This document shows, piece by piece, positions 1-5,710 of a stretch of DNA of 6,129 nucleotides. The DNA comes from JAAYYM01 sp964483395 (GTDB lineage: Bacteria > Bacillota > Clostridia > Lachnospirales > Lachnospiraceae). The stretch is taken from NCBI GenBank assembly GCA_964483395.1, contig CAZABT010000137.1, forward strand, positions 1 to 6,129, given 5' to 3'. The position numbers and the translations under genes are program-made. A model generated the notes under the pieces. The model saw only the letters and a program-made list of their open reading frames with translations. It did no database searches and was not told the origin of the DNA. Numbering within the stretch: position 1 is the first letter of the stretch; every line of letters starts with the position of its first letter.

Positions 1-2
1 TT

Positions 3-878
3 TCCAGCAAACGGGGCAGCGTTATGCTTAAGAAAAAGCATATGGTGCAGTATGAAGGTCCCAAGGGTGTCACCAGTCTGTCACATAACCGAAAGAAGAA
101 ATATCTGATTGAAGAAGGCAATGATGTTCCGTTTATGGAAGATTTGGGAGTTATGACCCATGAGGGTAAAATTGTCCGGGCAAAATACGATAAGTTTAAG
201 CAGATCAATCGCTTTCTTGAATTGATTGAGGATATCGTACCAAAGCTTCCGACTGATCGGAGGATTCAGATCATTGATTTTGGCTGTGGAAAGTCTTATC
301 TGACCTTTGCCATGTATTATTATCTGAAGGTTGTCAGAAATTATGATCTCTCTATTGTGGGTCTTGATCTCAAGGAAGATGTCATAGAGCATTGTAACCA
401 ACTGAGTGAGCGATATGGATACGATCATCTGAAATTCGTGTGTGGAGATATCAGTACATATAATGAAACAAATGAGGTGGATATGGTTGTAACACTTCAT
501 GCATGTGACACCGCTACGGACTATGCCTTAGCGAAGGCTGTAAAATGGAAGGCGTCAGTCATTTTATCGGTTCCGTGCTGTCAGCATGAATTGAATGGGC
601 AGATACAAAGCGCATTACTGGCACCGGTATTCAAATATGGATTGCTTCAGGAAAGGATATCTGCCTTGTTAACAGATGGAATTCGAGCCAATCTGCTGGA
701 GCAGCAGGGATACGATGTGCAGGTGTTGGAATTCATTGATATGCAGCATACACCTAAGAATATTTTGATCCGGGCAGTGCGGAGCAGGCATGCGGTCTCA
801 GATGCAGCGGATACACAGCAGCTAATAGAAGCCTTACATGTGAATCCGATGCTGAATGAGTTATTAAAGGAAAACTGA
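3..878 (+). CDS. Class I SAM-dependent methyltransferase, 5'-partial (C-terminal part)
   Basis: Probable Rossmann-fold methyltransferase of the Methyltransf_32 type; the substrate is not known and RNA is a guess. Counting from the ATG at 24, motif I is DFGCGK (85-90), followed by GLDLKEDVI (113-121, acidic ribose-binding strand), GDIS (141-144), LHACDTATDYAL (158-169), VPCCQHEL (183-190) and a closing HTPKNILIRA (242-251). The LHAC-x-TATD plus double-Cys pattern recalls the eukaryotic METTL25/GSTCD group and TRM13 tRNA methylases. I treat the gene as truncated by the window: the frame is open from base 3, no ribosome site precedes ATG 24, and the upstream codons keep a basic Ser/Lys/Arg composition matching the linker after it. 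Family members from memory run near 390-400 aa, so about 100 N-terminal residues are probably missing. It ends 13 bases before the next gene, which suggests an operon. The class is sure; the target is not. Confidence 0.88.
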   Translation, partial: SSKRGSVMLKKKHMVQYEGPKGVTSLSHNRKKKYLIEEGNDVPFMEDLGVMTHEGKIVRAKYDKFKQINRFLELIEDIVPKLPTDRRIQIIDFGCGKSYLTFAMYYYLKVVRNYDLSIVGLDLKEDVIEHCNQLSERYGYDHLKFVCGDISTYNETNEVDMVVTLHACDTATDYALAKAVKWKASVILSVPCCQHELNGQIQSALLAPVFKYGLLQERISALLTDGIRANLLEQQGYDVQVLEFIDMQHTPKNILIRAVRSRHAVSDAADTQQLIEALHVNPMLNELLKEN

Positions 879-891
879 CAGGGAGTAGTCA

Positions 892-972
892 ATGAAAAAA
901 GCTTTAATCAAGATAGGGGTATGTATAGCAGTCTTTATCTCTGCAACCATCATCATCAGTACGATCATGAAC
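892..972 (+). other. N-terminal membrane anchor of the 839-aa protein
   Basis: The first 27 codons encode MKK, then a run rich in Ile, Val and Ala (residues 6-27), followed by a polar stretch beginning with Asn-Arg-Gly. Positive charge before the helix and the acidic, polar body after it predict cytoplasmic N-terminus and outside C-terminal body. There is no L-x-x-C lipobox near the helix end; the only Cys (C11) lies inside it. A cleaved signal peptide cannot be excluded, but no small-x-small site stands out. Confidence 0.75.
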
Positions 973-3411
973 CGTGGAAATACGGATCTGACGGCTGAAA
1001 TGAAGCCTGCGACCTTTCCTCTTGTTTATATGGAAGTGAATAATCAGTATATCAATTGTCTCCATGGGTATGCGTCTGCAATGGAGGGAAACTATCTGCG
1101 TGATTCTATTACTCCGCTGCAGGAAAAGCGAAGTCTGCCAATCAAGATCAAAACCTTCGGACCTACAATTAAGGGGTTGTCTTATGAGATTCGAAGCATG
1201 GACATGCAGCGCTTGGTGGAGGATACCACTGTCACGGATTATACACAGGAGGATGCGAAGGGTTATGTATCGGCAACCTTATACCTGAAGGATCTGATTG
1301 AGCCTGAGACAGAGTATCTGCTTGTATTAAAGCTGAATGTGGGAACAAGTCAGGAAATCAGATATTATACAAGGATCATCAATCCTGGGGAACTGTATCT
1401 GACGGAAAAAATGGATTTCGTTAATGAGTTTCATGAAAAGACTTTTGACAAGGAACAGGCGAAGGATCTTGTTCAAAATATGGAAACCAATGCGGAAGGA
1501 GATAATTCCAGCTTTGGGTATGTGAATATCCATTCTAATTTTGAACAGTTAACCTGGGGAGATTTGAATCCGCGTGTAGTAACGGATACTGATTTGAAGA
1601 TCAAGGAGATGGATTCTGAATATGCAACTATGGTGATGACCTATCGCGTAGCGGTAAAGGAAGACTTGTTTGATGTGCAGGAATTCTATCGGATCAGGCG
1701 CGGTTCAGAGAGAATTTATCTGTTAGAATTTGAAAGAACAATGAATCAATTATTTGATCCTGACCAAACGATACTTGTTAAAGATCAACTGCTGCTAGGA
1801 ATTGCAGATGAGGAACCGCAGTTGAGTGAAAGCACTGACGGCGGCATTCTGTGCTTCGTCAAAGACCATGCCCTTTATAGCTATAATAATTCGACAGGAT
1901 ATTTGGCCAAGCTGTTTGCTTTTTGGGATAAGGATCATGACGATGCAAGAACCTATTATAATGAACATGATATCAAGATTTTGTCAATCGATGAAGCGGG
2001 GAATGTCAGATTTATGGTATATGGCTATATGAATCGTGGACAGCATGAGGGTGAGGTTGGTGCTGCAATCTACCATTATGATACGGTGCTGAATTCCATT
2101 GAGGAAGAAATCTATATACCTTGTACGAAATCCTATGAGTTGCTAAAGCAGGATGTAAATTGTCTCTCTTATGTGAATAAGAGAAGTCTGCTGTATATGA
2201 TGATGGATGGAACGATTTACGAAATCAATCTGCTTTCCGGAACGTATCAGGAGGTTGTGACGGGATTGACAGAGAATCGATTTGTGGTATCCAATGATAA
2301 CAGCGTTGTGGCATGGCAGACCGGCGACAGTATCTACACCTCTGATACAATTTTGTTAATGAATCTGAATGGAACGGTACCGGTTGAGGTCAAGGCAGAT
2401 ACAGGAGATACGATTGTTCCTCTTGGCTTTATGGATGAAGATTTTATATATGGAATAGCAAAACGAAGTGATATTGCCAGGGATTCCATGGGCAGAACTG
2501 TATTTCCGATGTATACCGTGCGGATAGAGGATAAAGAACAGAATATCCTGAAGGAATACGAGCACAATAATATTTATGTGACAAATATCAAGATTACAGA
2601 CAATGTCATCAACCTGGAACGTCTGCAAAAGGATTCGGAGACAGGAAATTATACAATCATTGCAAATGACCAGATCATGAATAACCTGATAGAGACAACC
2701 GGAAAAAATGTGCTGAAAAAGGTAGTTACGTCAGAGCGGGAAACAACACTGCAGGTAACATTGACGAAAGAGTCTTCCTATAAGATGTCAAAGCTTCTGA
2801 CACCGAAACAGGTTTTGTATGAGGGAAATCATAATGTAGGTCTGGAGAAAAGTGAGAATGTGAATGCCAGATATTATGTGTATGCTCATGGAGGCATTGC
2901 CGGTGTATATACAGATGAGACGGATGCTGTGAATGAAGCGGTAAGACTGAGCGGTGTTGTCGTAGATGATCAGTGTGCATATGTCTGGGCTTACGGGAGC
3001 AGGGCTTCCAAAATGGAAATAGAAGGAATTACAGCAGAGCAGGTGTCTGAGGGCAGAAGTTCTCTGGCAATCTGTCTGGATGAACTGCTGAGGAGTGCAG
3101 GTGCCTATAAGGAAACTTCAGAACTGCTGGCTTCCGGTAAAAATGCAATGGAGATTCTGAAGGAGAATACGGATGCTCATATTTTGGAACTGACAGGCTG
3201 CTCACTCGATTCTGTATTGTATTACGTGAACAGAGGTTTTCCGGTCATGGCAACGATAGGTAATGAAGAGAGTGTATTGCTTGTTGGTTATGATGAGAAA
3301 AACACGATACTGTTTAATCCGACCGAGGGCACAATAGCCAAGATGGGCATGAATGATTCAGATGATTTGTTTACACAGTATGGGAATAAATATATTACAT
3401 TTATCAAATAA
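892..3411 (+). CDS. Membrane-anchored extracytoplasmic protein with degenerate C39-like C-terminal domain, function unknown
   Basis: I do not recognise a characterised family. The start at 892 is supported by an AGGGAG ribosome site (880-885), 6 bases upstream. Residues 6-27 form one hydrophobic helix after MKK, with no lipobox and no obvious cleavage site, so an N-in anchor with an outside body is likely. Residues about 40-300 are beta-rich with no recognised motif. Residues about 315-600 alternate short beta strands with turn motifs (for example DGTIYEINLLSG at 439-450) and read like irregular propeller blades. Residues 661-705 form a compact module (YYVYAHGGIAGVYTD...). Residues about 715-839 resemble a Peptidase_C39-like fold: EGRSSLAICL lines up with the usual CGPASLAMVL, ESVLLVGYD with GHxVVVxGYD, and FNP with xDP. 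The catalytic Cys and His positions are Glu720 and Glu793, so peptidase activity is unlikely. Possible roles include sensing, binding or envelope scaffolding; none is shown by the sequence. It sits between a methyltransferase and an aminopeptidase gene in the same direction. Confidence 0.85.
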   Translation: MKKALIKIGVCIAVFISATIIISTIMNRGNTDLTAEMKPATFPLVYMEVNNQYINCLHGYASAMEGNYLRDSITPLQEKRSLPIKIKTFGPTIKGLSYEIRSMDMQRLVEDTTVTDYTQEDAKGYVSATLYLKDLIEPETEYLLVLKLNVGTSQEIRYYTRIINPGELYLTEKMDFVNEFHEKTFDKEQAKDLVQNMETNAEGDNSSFGYVNIHSNFEQLTWGDLNPRVVTDTDLKIKEMDSEYATMVMTYRVAVKEDLFDVQEFYRIRRGSERIYLLEFERTMNQLFDPDQTILVKDQLLLGIADEEPQLSESTDGGILCFVKDHALYSYNNSTGYLAKLFAFWDKDHDDARTYYNEHDIKILSIDEAGNVRFMVYGYMNRGQHEGEVGAAIYHYDTVLNSIEEEIYIPCTKSYELLKQDVNCLSYVNKRSLLYMMMDGTIYEINLLSGTYQEVVTGLTENRFVVSNDNSVVAWQTGDSIYTSDTILLMNLNGTVPVEVKADTGDTIVPLGFMDEDFIYGIAKRSDIARDSMGRTVFPMYTVRIEDKEQNILKEYEHNNIYVTNIKITDNVINLERLQKDSETGNYTIIANDQIMNNLIETTGKNVLKKVVTSERETTLQVTLTKESSYKMSKLLTPKQVLYEGNHNVGLEKSENVNARYYVYAHGGIAGVYTDETDAVNEAVRLSGVVVDDQCAYVWAYGSRASKMEIEGITAEQVSEGRSSLAICLDELLRSAGAYKETSELLASGKNAMEILKENTDAHILELTGCSLDSVLYYVNRGFPVMATIGNEESVLLVGYDEKNTILFNPTEGTIAKMGMNDSDDLFTQYGNKYITFIK

Positions 3412-3412
3412 A

Positions 3413-3428
3413 GTTCGGACGTTCGAAC
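3413..3428. repeat. Near-palindrome between the 839-aa gene and the aminopeptidase gene
   Basis: GTTCGGACGTTCGAAC reads as an inverted repeat with one mismatched pair, which would be G-U in RNA. Inside and overlapping it is a perfect 10-base palindrome, CGTTCGAACG (3420-3429). It starts 2 bases after the upstream stop codon and lies 12 bases ahead of the AGGGAG ribosome site (3441-3446) of the aminopeptidase. With no loop it is a poor RNA hairpin, so a DNA-binding site is the more natural reading. Chance is quite possible. Confidence 0.3.
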
Positions 3429-3453
3429 GATCATTCAGAAAGGGAGTCAAAAG

Positions 3454-4569
3454 ATGGACGAGAGAATCAAAACATTGGCGCATAATCTGGTCAACTATTC
3501 CTGTAAGGTAAAGCAGGGAGAGAAGGTATATGTGCATTATATCGGAGAGGCGACAGAAGATCTGGCAAGACAGCTGGTCAAAGAAATATATCAGGCGGGA
3601 GGACAGGCGTTTCCACATTATACAAGTCAAAAGGTACAGAGGGAGATGCTGCTGAACTGTAGTGAGGAACAGCTGAAGATCATGGCAGAGGTCGATGCTT
3701 TGGAAATGTCGAAGATGGACTGCTATATCGGAGTCAGAGGTACAAACAATGTATCAGAGCTGTCAGATGTTCCGCCGGAGAAGCTGTCTCTGTATGAAAG
3801 ACTATATTCAACGCCGGTACACCATAAAATCCGCGTGCCAAGAACACGCTGGGTAGTGCTTCGCTACCCGAATGAAGCAATGGCACAATTATGCGGGACA
3901 AGTACGGAGGATTTTGAGGATTTCTATTTCAAAGTATGTAATCTGGATTATTCCAAAATGGACGAAGCAATGAAGAGTCTGGTTGCTTATATGAATCGTA
4001 CAGACAAGGTGCGTCTGGTTGCAAAGGATACTGATCTTACATTTTCCATCAAGGATATCCCGGCAATCGCATGTGCGGGTGAATTGAATATTCCGGATGG
4101 AGAGGTATATACGGCGCCTGTCAGAGATTCTGTGAATGGAGTGATCACGTATAATACGCCATCGTTATATCAGGGATTCACATATGAAAAGGTATCCTTG
4201 ACCTTTGAACATGGTAAGATTGTTCAGGCAACGGCCAACGATACCGAGAAGATTAACAAGGTATTTGATACGGATGAGGGTGCCCGTTATGTCGGGGAAT
4301 TTGCAATCGGTGTTAATCCGTATATTACAAAAGCCATGAAGGATATTCTGTTTGACGAAAAGATCAGAGGTTCGATTCATTTCACGCCCGGCATGTGCTA
4401 TGACGAGGCACCAAACGGAAATGAATCTGCCATCCATTGGGATCTGGTACTGATTATGACTCCTGAGTATGGTGGAGGAGAGATTTATTTTGATGACGTA
4501 CTGATCCGCAAGGATGGAATATTCGTTGTGCCGGAACTGGAATGCCTGAATCCGGAGAATCTGATCTAG
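3454..4569 (+). CDS. M29-family metallo-aminopeptidase (AmpS/PepS type)
   Basis: Cytoplasmic leaf-shaped dimeric metallo-exopeptidase that removes N-terminal amino acids from peptides, using two metal ions. The M29 hallmarks are in order: PDGEVYTAP (214-222, ligand Glu217), GARYVGEFAIGVNP (276-289, Glu282), DEKIRGSIHF (301-310, Glu302 and His309), and NESAIHWDLV (323-332, His328 and Asp330). All the metal-binding and catalytic Glu, His and Asp positions expected for the family appear present, so the enzyme should be active. At 371 aa it is somewhat shorter than the roughly 400-410 aa of AmpS/AmpT, but both ends look intact. The start is supported by AGGGAG at 3441-3446, 7 bases upstream. It lies 42 bases after the 839-aa gene on the same strand, so it may be the last gene of that operon. 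The natural peptide substrate is unknown; general peptide recycling is the default view. Confidence 0.93.
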   Translation: MDERIKTLAHNLVNYSCKVKQGEKVYVHYIGEATEDLARQLVKEIYQAGGQAFPHYTSQKVQREMLLNCSEEQLKIMAEVDALEMSKMDCYIGVRGTNNVSELSDVPPEKLSLYERLYSTPVHHKIRVPRTRWVVLRYPNEAMAQLCGTSTEDFEDFYFKVCNLDYSKMDEAMKSLVAYMNRTDKVRLVAKDTDLTFSIKDIPAIACAGELNIPDGEVYTAPVRDSVNGVITYNTPSLYQGFTYEKVSLTFEHGKIVQATANDTEKINKVFDTDEGARYVGEFAIGVNPYITKAMKDILFDEKIRGSIHFTPGMCYDEAPNGNESAIHWDLVLIMTPEYGGGEIYFDDVLIRKDGIFVVPELECLNPENLI

Positions 4570-4586
4570 AAATTTTGTATCTGTTT

Positions 4587-5117
4587 CTATGCTTTTGGAA
4601 AGAGGGTAGTTTCATATTTTCGTAAAGTGAAAAGAAGAAGCAGACCAAACAATCCACAGGAAATCAGTTCCCCGATTCCTACCGTCAGCATAAAATAAGA
4701 AATGGAACCTTTGAAGCGGTATACAAAGGCGAGAATGTGCGGGACGATCAGAGTGTTTGCTATGATGGGCGGAAGTGGAGTCATCCACATCAGTGCTTTG
4801 GCTGTGGCAGGATTCATGTTTTTATGAGACCATGCTCCGATGAAGTATGTTCCGATGGCACCAAGCAAGGTTGCAATACTGCCGAAGATCACATCGAGTG
4901 GCATACATCCGGTCAGCAGATTGCTTACCAGACAGCCAATGAATAATCCGGGAATTGCAACAGGGGTAAAGTAGGGAAGAATGGTTAAGGCTTCGGATAA
5001 CCGAACCTGAATGACACCGCTTGACAGTCCAAGTGAACTGGCCACAAATGTCAAAATGACATAGACAGCAGCAATTACCGCTGCCTGCGTGAGTTTGTAA
5101 ATCCTGTTTTTTTTCAT
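4587..5117 (-). CDS. queT: QueT-family queuosine precursor ECF transporter S component
   Basis: Integral membrane substrate-binding subunit of an energy-coupling factor transporter, thought to import a queuosine precursor such as preQ1, preQ0 or queuine for tRNA wobble-base modification. The protein is 176 aa, the usual size. It has about five to six hydrophobic segments and the QueT signature QVRLSEALTILPYF (37-50) followed by TPVAIPGLFIGCLVSNLL (51-68), then DVIFGSIATLLGA (75-87), PPIIANTLIVPHI (116-128) and GIGELISCG (147-155). No EcfA, EcfA' or EcfT partner is encoded in the window, so it must use a shared module encoded elsewhere. The ATG at 5117 follows AAAGGAG (5133-5127) with a 9-base gap. 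The leader carries a preQ1 class I aptamer, which independently supports the substrate assignment. It converges on the aminopeptidase gene with 17 bases between stop codons. Confidence 0.95.
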   Translation of the reverse strand: MKKNRIYKLTQAAVIAAVYVILTFVASSLGLSSGVIQVRLSEALTILPYFTPVAIPGLFIGCLVSNLLTGCMPLDVIFGSIATLLGAIGTYFIGAWSHKNMNPATAKALMWMTPLPPIIANTLIVPHILAFVYRFKGSISYFMLTVGIGELISCGLFGLLLLFTLRKYETTLFPKA

Positions 5118-5126
5118 TTTAATAAT

Positions 5127-5133
5127 CTCCTTT
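5127..5133 (-). promoter_or_regulatory. queT ribosome binding site, overlapping riboswitch tail
   Basis: AAAGGAG read on the - strand, 9 bases before the queT ATG at 5117. Its first two bases belong to the riboswitch tail. The stretch AAGG (5132-5129) could also pair with CCUU of the aptamer loop (5156-5153). Either pseudoknot would limit ribosome access when preQ1 is bound. Confidence 0.8.
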
Positions 5134-5169
5134 AGTTTTGTTTTACGTCTGGAAGGTCTCGAACAGACG
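5132..5169 (-). ncRNA. PreQ1 class I riboswitch upstream of queT
   Basis: Reading the - strand, P1 is CGTCTG (5169-5164) paired with CAGACG (5151-5146), six perfect pairs. The 12-base loop TTCGAGACCTTC has the same length as the Bacillus subtilis queC aptamer loop as I recall it and keeps UUC-n-AG and the final C that contacts preQ1. The tail TAAAACAAAACTAA (5145-5132) is the A-rich strand ending in CUA that lies in the P1 minor groove and pairs with the loop (AG 5159-5158 with CU 5135-5134). The tail touches the ribosome site AAAGGAG. There is no terminator hairpin between aptamer and start codon, so control is inferred to be translational, with preQ1 hiding the ribosome site and lowering QueT synthesis. 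Confidence 0.88.
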
Positions 5170-5174
5170 AATCG

Positions 5175-5198
5175 GAGTGAAAGATGAAATGGTCACTC
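5175..5198 (-). repeat. Inverted repeat in the queT leader, upstream of the aptamer
   Basis: GAGTGA and TCACTC form a perfect 6-base inverted repeat around a 12-base loop. On the queT transcript it would make a small hairpin just 5' of the riboswitch P1 stem. Length and loop are within what chance could give, and no role is known. Confidence 0.3.
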
Positions 5199-5199
5199 A

Positions 5200-5211
5200 A
5201 CTTGTTCAAGT
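5200..5211. repeat. Short inverted repeat at the predicted queT transcription start
   Basis: ACTTG-TT-CAAGT has perfect 5-base arms. It overlaps the last bases of the queT -10 box and covers the predicted start point, a place where a repressor could act. It is short and AT-rich, so this is only a candidate operator. Confidence 0.25.
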
Positions 5212-5236
5212 ATAGCATAGAGATTGAGAAAGTCAA
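5209..5236 (-). promoter_or_regulatory. Sigma-A type promoter for queT
   Basis: On the - strand, a -35 box TTGACT (5236-5231) and a -10 box TATACT (5214-5209) are separated by 16 bases. The -10 is preceded by TG one base away (TGCTATACT), an extended -10. The predicted start of transcription is near 5202, giving a leader of about 85 nt that contains the whole preQ1 aptamer. The -35 box overlaps two bases of the crcB ribosome site on the opposite strand. Confidence 0.8.
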
Positions 5237-5241
5237 GGAGG
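5235..5241 (+). promoter_or_regulatory. crcB ribosome binding site
   Basis: AAGGAGG, a full match to the Shine-Dalgarno consensus, ends 7 bases before the ATG at 5249 and fixes that start. Its first two bases double as part of the divergent queT -35 box. Confidence 0.85.
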
Positions 5242-5248
5242 AGCGATT

Positions 5249-5617
5249 ATGCTTAACTGTGTAATAGTAGGCATAGGGGGATTTATTGGGTCGGTTTGTA
5301 GATATTTGCTGTCTATGATTCCAATTTCTGAACAAACACAGTTTCCAATTAAGACCTTTTGCATCAATGTAGCAGGAGCCTTTCTGATTGGGGTCATTGT
5401 GGCAGTGTCACAGAAGCATTCCGCTATTGATCCAAGACTTCTGTTGTTTTTGAAGGTAGGAGTATGCGGCGGTTTCACTACATTTTCCACTTTTGCACTT
5501 GAGACTTTTGACTTGATAAAGGCAGGTTCAGCAGTGACTGCAGTTCTATACATAGTTCTCAGTGTTGTGTTAAGTGTCGCAGCTGTTTTGGCTGCAAAGG
5601 TAATTTTCAGCGTTTAA
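5249..5617 (+). CDS. crcB: CrcB/Fluc fluoride ion channel
   Basis: Small membrane protein forming a dual-topology dimeric channel that exports fluoride and so protects enolase and pyrophosphatase. The 122-aa length is typical. Family motifs are complete: GGFIGSVCRY (10-19, conserved Arg18), KTFCINVAGAFLIG (35-48, pore Asn40), and GVCGGFTTFSTF (71-82), which carries the two Phe residues (Phe79, Phe82) of the fluoride-lining box and the central sodium-binding turn. Four hydrophobic segments can be seen. Only one copy is present here, so a homodimer is expected unless a second crcB lies elsewhere. It starts after a strong ribosome site. No fluoride riboswitch is recognised upstream and no strong promoter was found on this strand; TGGTCA (5190-5195) with TAGCAT (5213-5218) at 17 bases is the best but weak candidate. 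Confidence 0.95.
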   Translation: MLNCVIVGIGGFIGSVCRYLLSMIPISEQTQFPIKTFCINVAGAFLIGVIVAVSQKHSAIDPRLLLFLKVGVCGGFTTFSTFALETFDLIKAGSAVTAVLYIVLSVVLSVAAVLAAKVIFSV

Positions 5618-5647
5618 AAGAACTTTTATATAAGCTGTATGTATTAA

Positions 5648-5686
5648 AAGACAGCCCCGCAGGAATGATTCCCGCAGGGCTGTCTT
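5648..5686. terminator. Bidirectional intrinsic terminator between crcB and hsp20
   Basis: AAGACAGCCC (5648-5657) pairs perfectly with GGGCTGTCTT (5677-5686). Inside, two more G-C pairs and GGAA/TTCC continue the stem after single mismatches, closing on a four-base loop. On the - strand the hairpin is followed by a T-rich run (CTTTTAAT), making a standard terminator for the small heat shock gene. On the + strand the downstream T-run is weaker (TCTTCTT), but the stem probably also stops crcB transcription. Confidence 0.85.
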
Positions 5687-5710
5687 CTTGGAAAAATACT
5701 TGTGAATGGA

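Noticed and set aside
81..500. 139-aa open frame on the - strand
   Set aside because: It lies wholly opposite the conserved methyltransferase domain and has no ribosome site or recognisable motif.
892..980. Lipoprotein signal peptide in the 839-aa protein
   Set aside because: There is no Cys after the hydrophobic helix; the only Cys is inside it at residue 11.
2726..2980. 84-aa His-rich open frame on the - strand
   Set aside because: It is antisense to the 839-aa gene; its His richness comes from reading common codons backwards, and no start signal is seen.
3413..3428. LexA (SOS) box from GTTCG and CGAAC half-sites
   Set aside because: The Firmicute LexA box is CGAAC-N4-GTTCG. Here the half-sites are in the opposite order and spacing.
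4567..4589. Intrinsic terminator between the aminopeptidase and queT
   Set aside because: The six-base arms are AT-rich with an 11-base loop and no convincing T-run after the stem on either strand.
4737..4946. Cys/His-containing 69-aa open frame on the + strand
   Set aside because: It is opposite queT, whose protein is a clear family match; the metal-site look is accidental.
5118..5248. Fluoride riboswitch for crcB on the + strand
   Set aside because: The conserved GGxGAUGG-type start, the pseudoknot partners and the closing UGAUGACUCCU-like segment were not found. The hairpin here is the preQ1 P1 stem read from the wrong strand.
5233..5553. 106-aa open frame on the - strand opposite crcB
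   Set aside because: CrcB motifs on the + strand are complete, and this frame has no family signature and would start inside the crcB coding region.
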